From positions 48,293,337 to 48,357,336 of the forward strand of contig OZ024880.1 of NCBI GenBank assembly GCA_964017185.1: a stretch of 64,000 bases of DNA, read 5' to 3'. The position numbers were made by a program, and so were the translations under genes. The stretch comes from Rugalucina vietnamica. Lineage: Eukaryota; Mollusca; Bivalvia; Lucinida; Lucinidae. Position 1 is the first letter of the stretch. Each line of letters begins with the position of its first letter. Under the pieces are notes generated by a model. It made no database searches. It saw only the letters and a program-made list of their open reading frames with translations, and had not been told where the DNA came from. Below are positions 62,889-64,000 of this stretch, piece by piece.

Positions 62889-63158
62889 ACTCGTTTTATC
62901 ATATGACTTCTAAAATAGGATTTTATCGCCTTCGAAGTGGACATATTTTCAATGAAAATTTACATTGTTGTTACGGACGTCGTCAATGACGTTACGTATT
63001 CCCGCAAAAGTGTTATTACACGTGTGGCCATACGATTTTTATGACATGACGTTATCCACTGGAAAACAGCGACGTCATATGATAATACATAATATGTGTA
63101 ATAAATAATGTCAGTTTAAGGGCAGCTAATTCTGTCGACATATATGAAAAACAACGTC

Positions 63159-63305
63159 CCCAGCAGGCATCTGACGTCAACTTGATGTCGGATATTGGTT
63201 GTATTTTGGTCACGATGTCATACAACCAATAACCAACGTCCACCTGACGTCCAGTCCTGACGTCAGTGGACGTATTGATATGACGTCGAAATGACGCCGG
63301 ATTCA
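63159..63305. mobile_element. GACGTC-word-rich element (family I), copy 2
   Basis: CCAGCAGGCATCTGACGTCA, then ATATTGGTTGTATTTTGGTC and further GACGTC words. It lies between inverted flanks that end in GTCGACATAT (63136) and ATATGTCGAC (63324). Confidence 0.75.
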
Positions 63306-63699
63306 TACGTAAGTCTAACGTCATATGTCGACAGAGTTAGCTGCCCTTGAACTGACATAATTTCTTGCTCAAATGTAACTACATCAAATTCAAATAATAA
63401 TTTCAACATTGCCACTTTTAAAAAAGCCATATCTAGGTCTCGTATCGGAAATCACCATGCTTAATTAATTTAGAAAAAAAATAATTATTTGTTAATCAAA
63501 ATAAAGTCTTTCACTAAATTATTAAACCTTCTATTAAGACGAAAATGAAATTTGTATATTTTAATACTTATTTCACCATTTTAAATTATTGATTGTTCAC
63601 AATAGTCATATTATTTACACTAATGTCTTATTTGTTTTAGCACCATATAACAATAAAATTTGACATGAATAAGACATACCAACATCAAAGTGACTTAAC

Positions 63700-64000
63700 A
63701 TCTTAAACATTTTGTATATCCCGATCTTAAACATTTTGTATATCCCGAAATGTTTATCCAAGTACTGGTTAAGGTGGACCCAGGAACGGTGTCAAACGAA
63801 AAACAAAAACAAAAAAAAAAATCAACCTAGTACTGGTTTTTACCCAGGAACGGTATTACAAAAAGCAAACCCCGGTTTGAGCCTTCGGGTGCTCGCCGGG
63901 AAAAGCAACCTCCAAGTACTGGTTCTACCCAGGAAAGGTAACTAAAAGCAAACCCTAGTACTGGTTGGTTCCCAGGAAGAAAAAAACCGACTAACTCTAT
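63700..64000. repeat. Degenerate tandem repeat AGTACTGGTT ... CCCAGGAA
   Basis: AGTACTGGTT followed by CCCAGGAA occurs about four times (near 63760, 63830, 63914 and 63956) with AAAGCAAACCC-type spacers, continuing to the window edge. Just before it, TCTTAAACATTTTGTATATC is duplicated in tandem (about 63701 and 63725). Confidence 0.75.

Larger units (their letters stand above)
62480..63690. repeat. Large nested inverted repeat
   Basis: The outer arms at about 62490-62790 and 63370-63690 are inverted copies; shared blocks are GATGTTGGTA, TTTTATTGCTTTATGGTGCT, ATACAAATTTTATTTTCATC and AAAGACTTTATTTTGATTAA. Inside lie the hairpin at 62800-62888 and the inverted segments TGTCAGTTTAAGGGCAGCTA (63109) and TAGCTGCCCTTGAACTGACA (63337). 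The latter enclose the second family I copy. Confidence 0.8.

Overview
The window is eukaryotic and strongly suggests a bivalve mollusc. It is AT-rich and dominated by transposable elements. It carries tRNA-headed SINEs, several palindromic MITE families and an element built like the 'pearl' repeats described in oysters. The species cannot be named from the sequence; a heterodont bivalve is a guess from the style of its MITEs. Only one convincing host gene is visible: an intact, intronless beta-1,3-galactosyltransferase-like (GT31) reading frame on the minus strand at 50213-51502.

Layout. 1-5345 is a satellite array of about 174-bp units with a recent six-unit duplication. A 993-bp foldback transposon sits in one copy, and the matching empty site survives in the other. 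5346-13540 is a mosaic of dispersed repeats, inverted-repeat elements and a strong hairpin. 13541-27780 is a complete, very young Ty3/gypsy LTR retrotransposon: two 821-bp LTRs differing at two sites, a 4-bp target duplication, a Gag frame and a Pro-RT-RNaseH-Integrase frame. The two frames overlap in -1 phase, with a canonical T TTA AAC slippery heptamer in the overlap. Its 5' LTR is split by a 5'-truncated non-LTR retrotransposon (13631-16084) whose reading frame is still open.

27785-49700 holds MITEs, SINE fragments, microsatellites, two minus-strand truncated LINEs inside a tandem array of about 200-bp units (39180-42440), two piggyBac-type non-autonomous elements with TTAA duplications, and two elements made of dense short CpG-containing palindromic words. 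49737-51502 is a dispersed repeat followed by the GT31 gene. 52480-57063 is more repeats, four further MITEs and a decayed LINE 3' end. 57204-59140 is the pearl-like element. 59160-64000 holds a segmental duplication, an 84-bp palindrome, more MITEs, two GACGTC-rich elements and nested inverted repeats.

How the parts relate. Nesting orders events: satellite duplication before the foldback insertion; gypsy integration before the LINE insertion; tandem array before its two LINEs. The gypsy proteins form one replication unit: Gag for particle assembly, and by frameshift a smaller amount of protease, reverse transcriptase, RNase H and integrase. Nothing else forms a pathway. All comparisons were made by eye; no searches were run.
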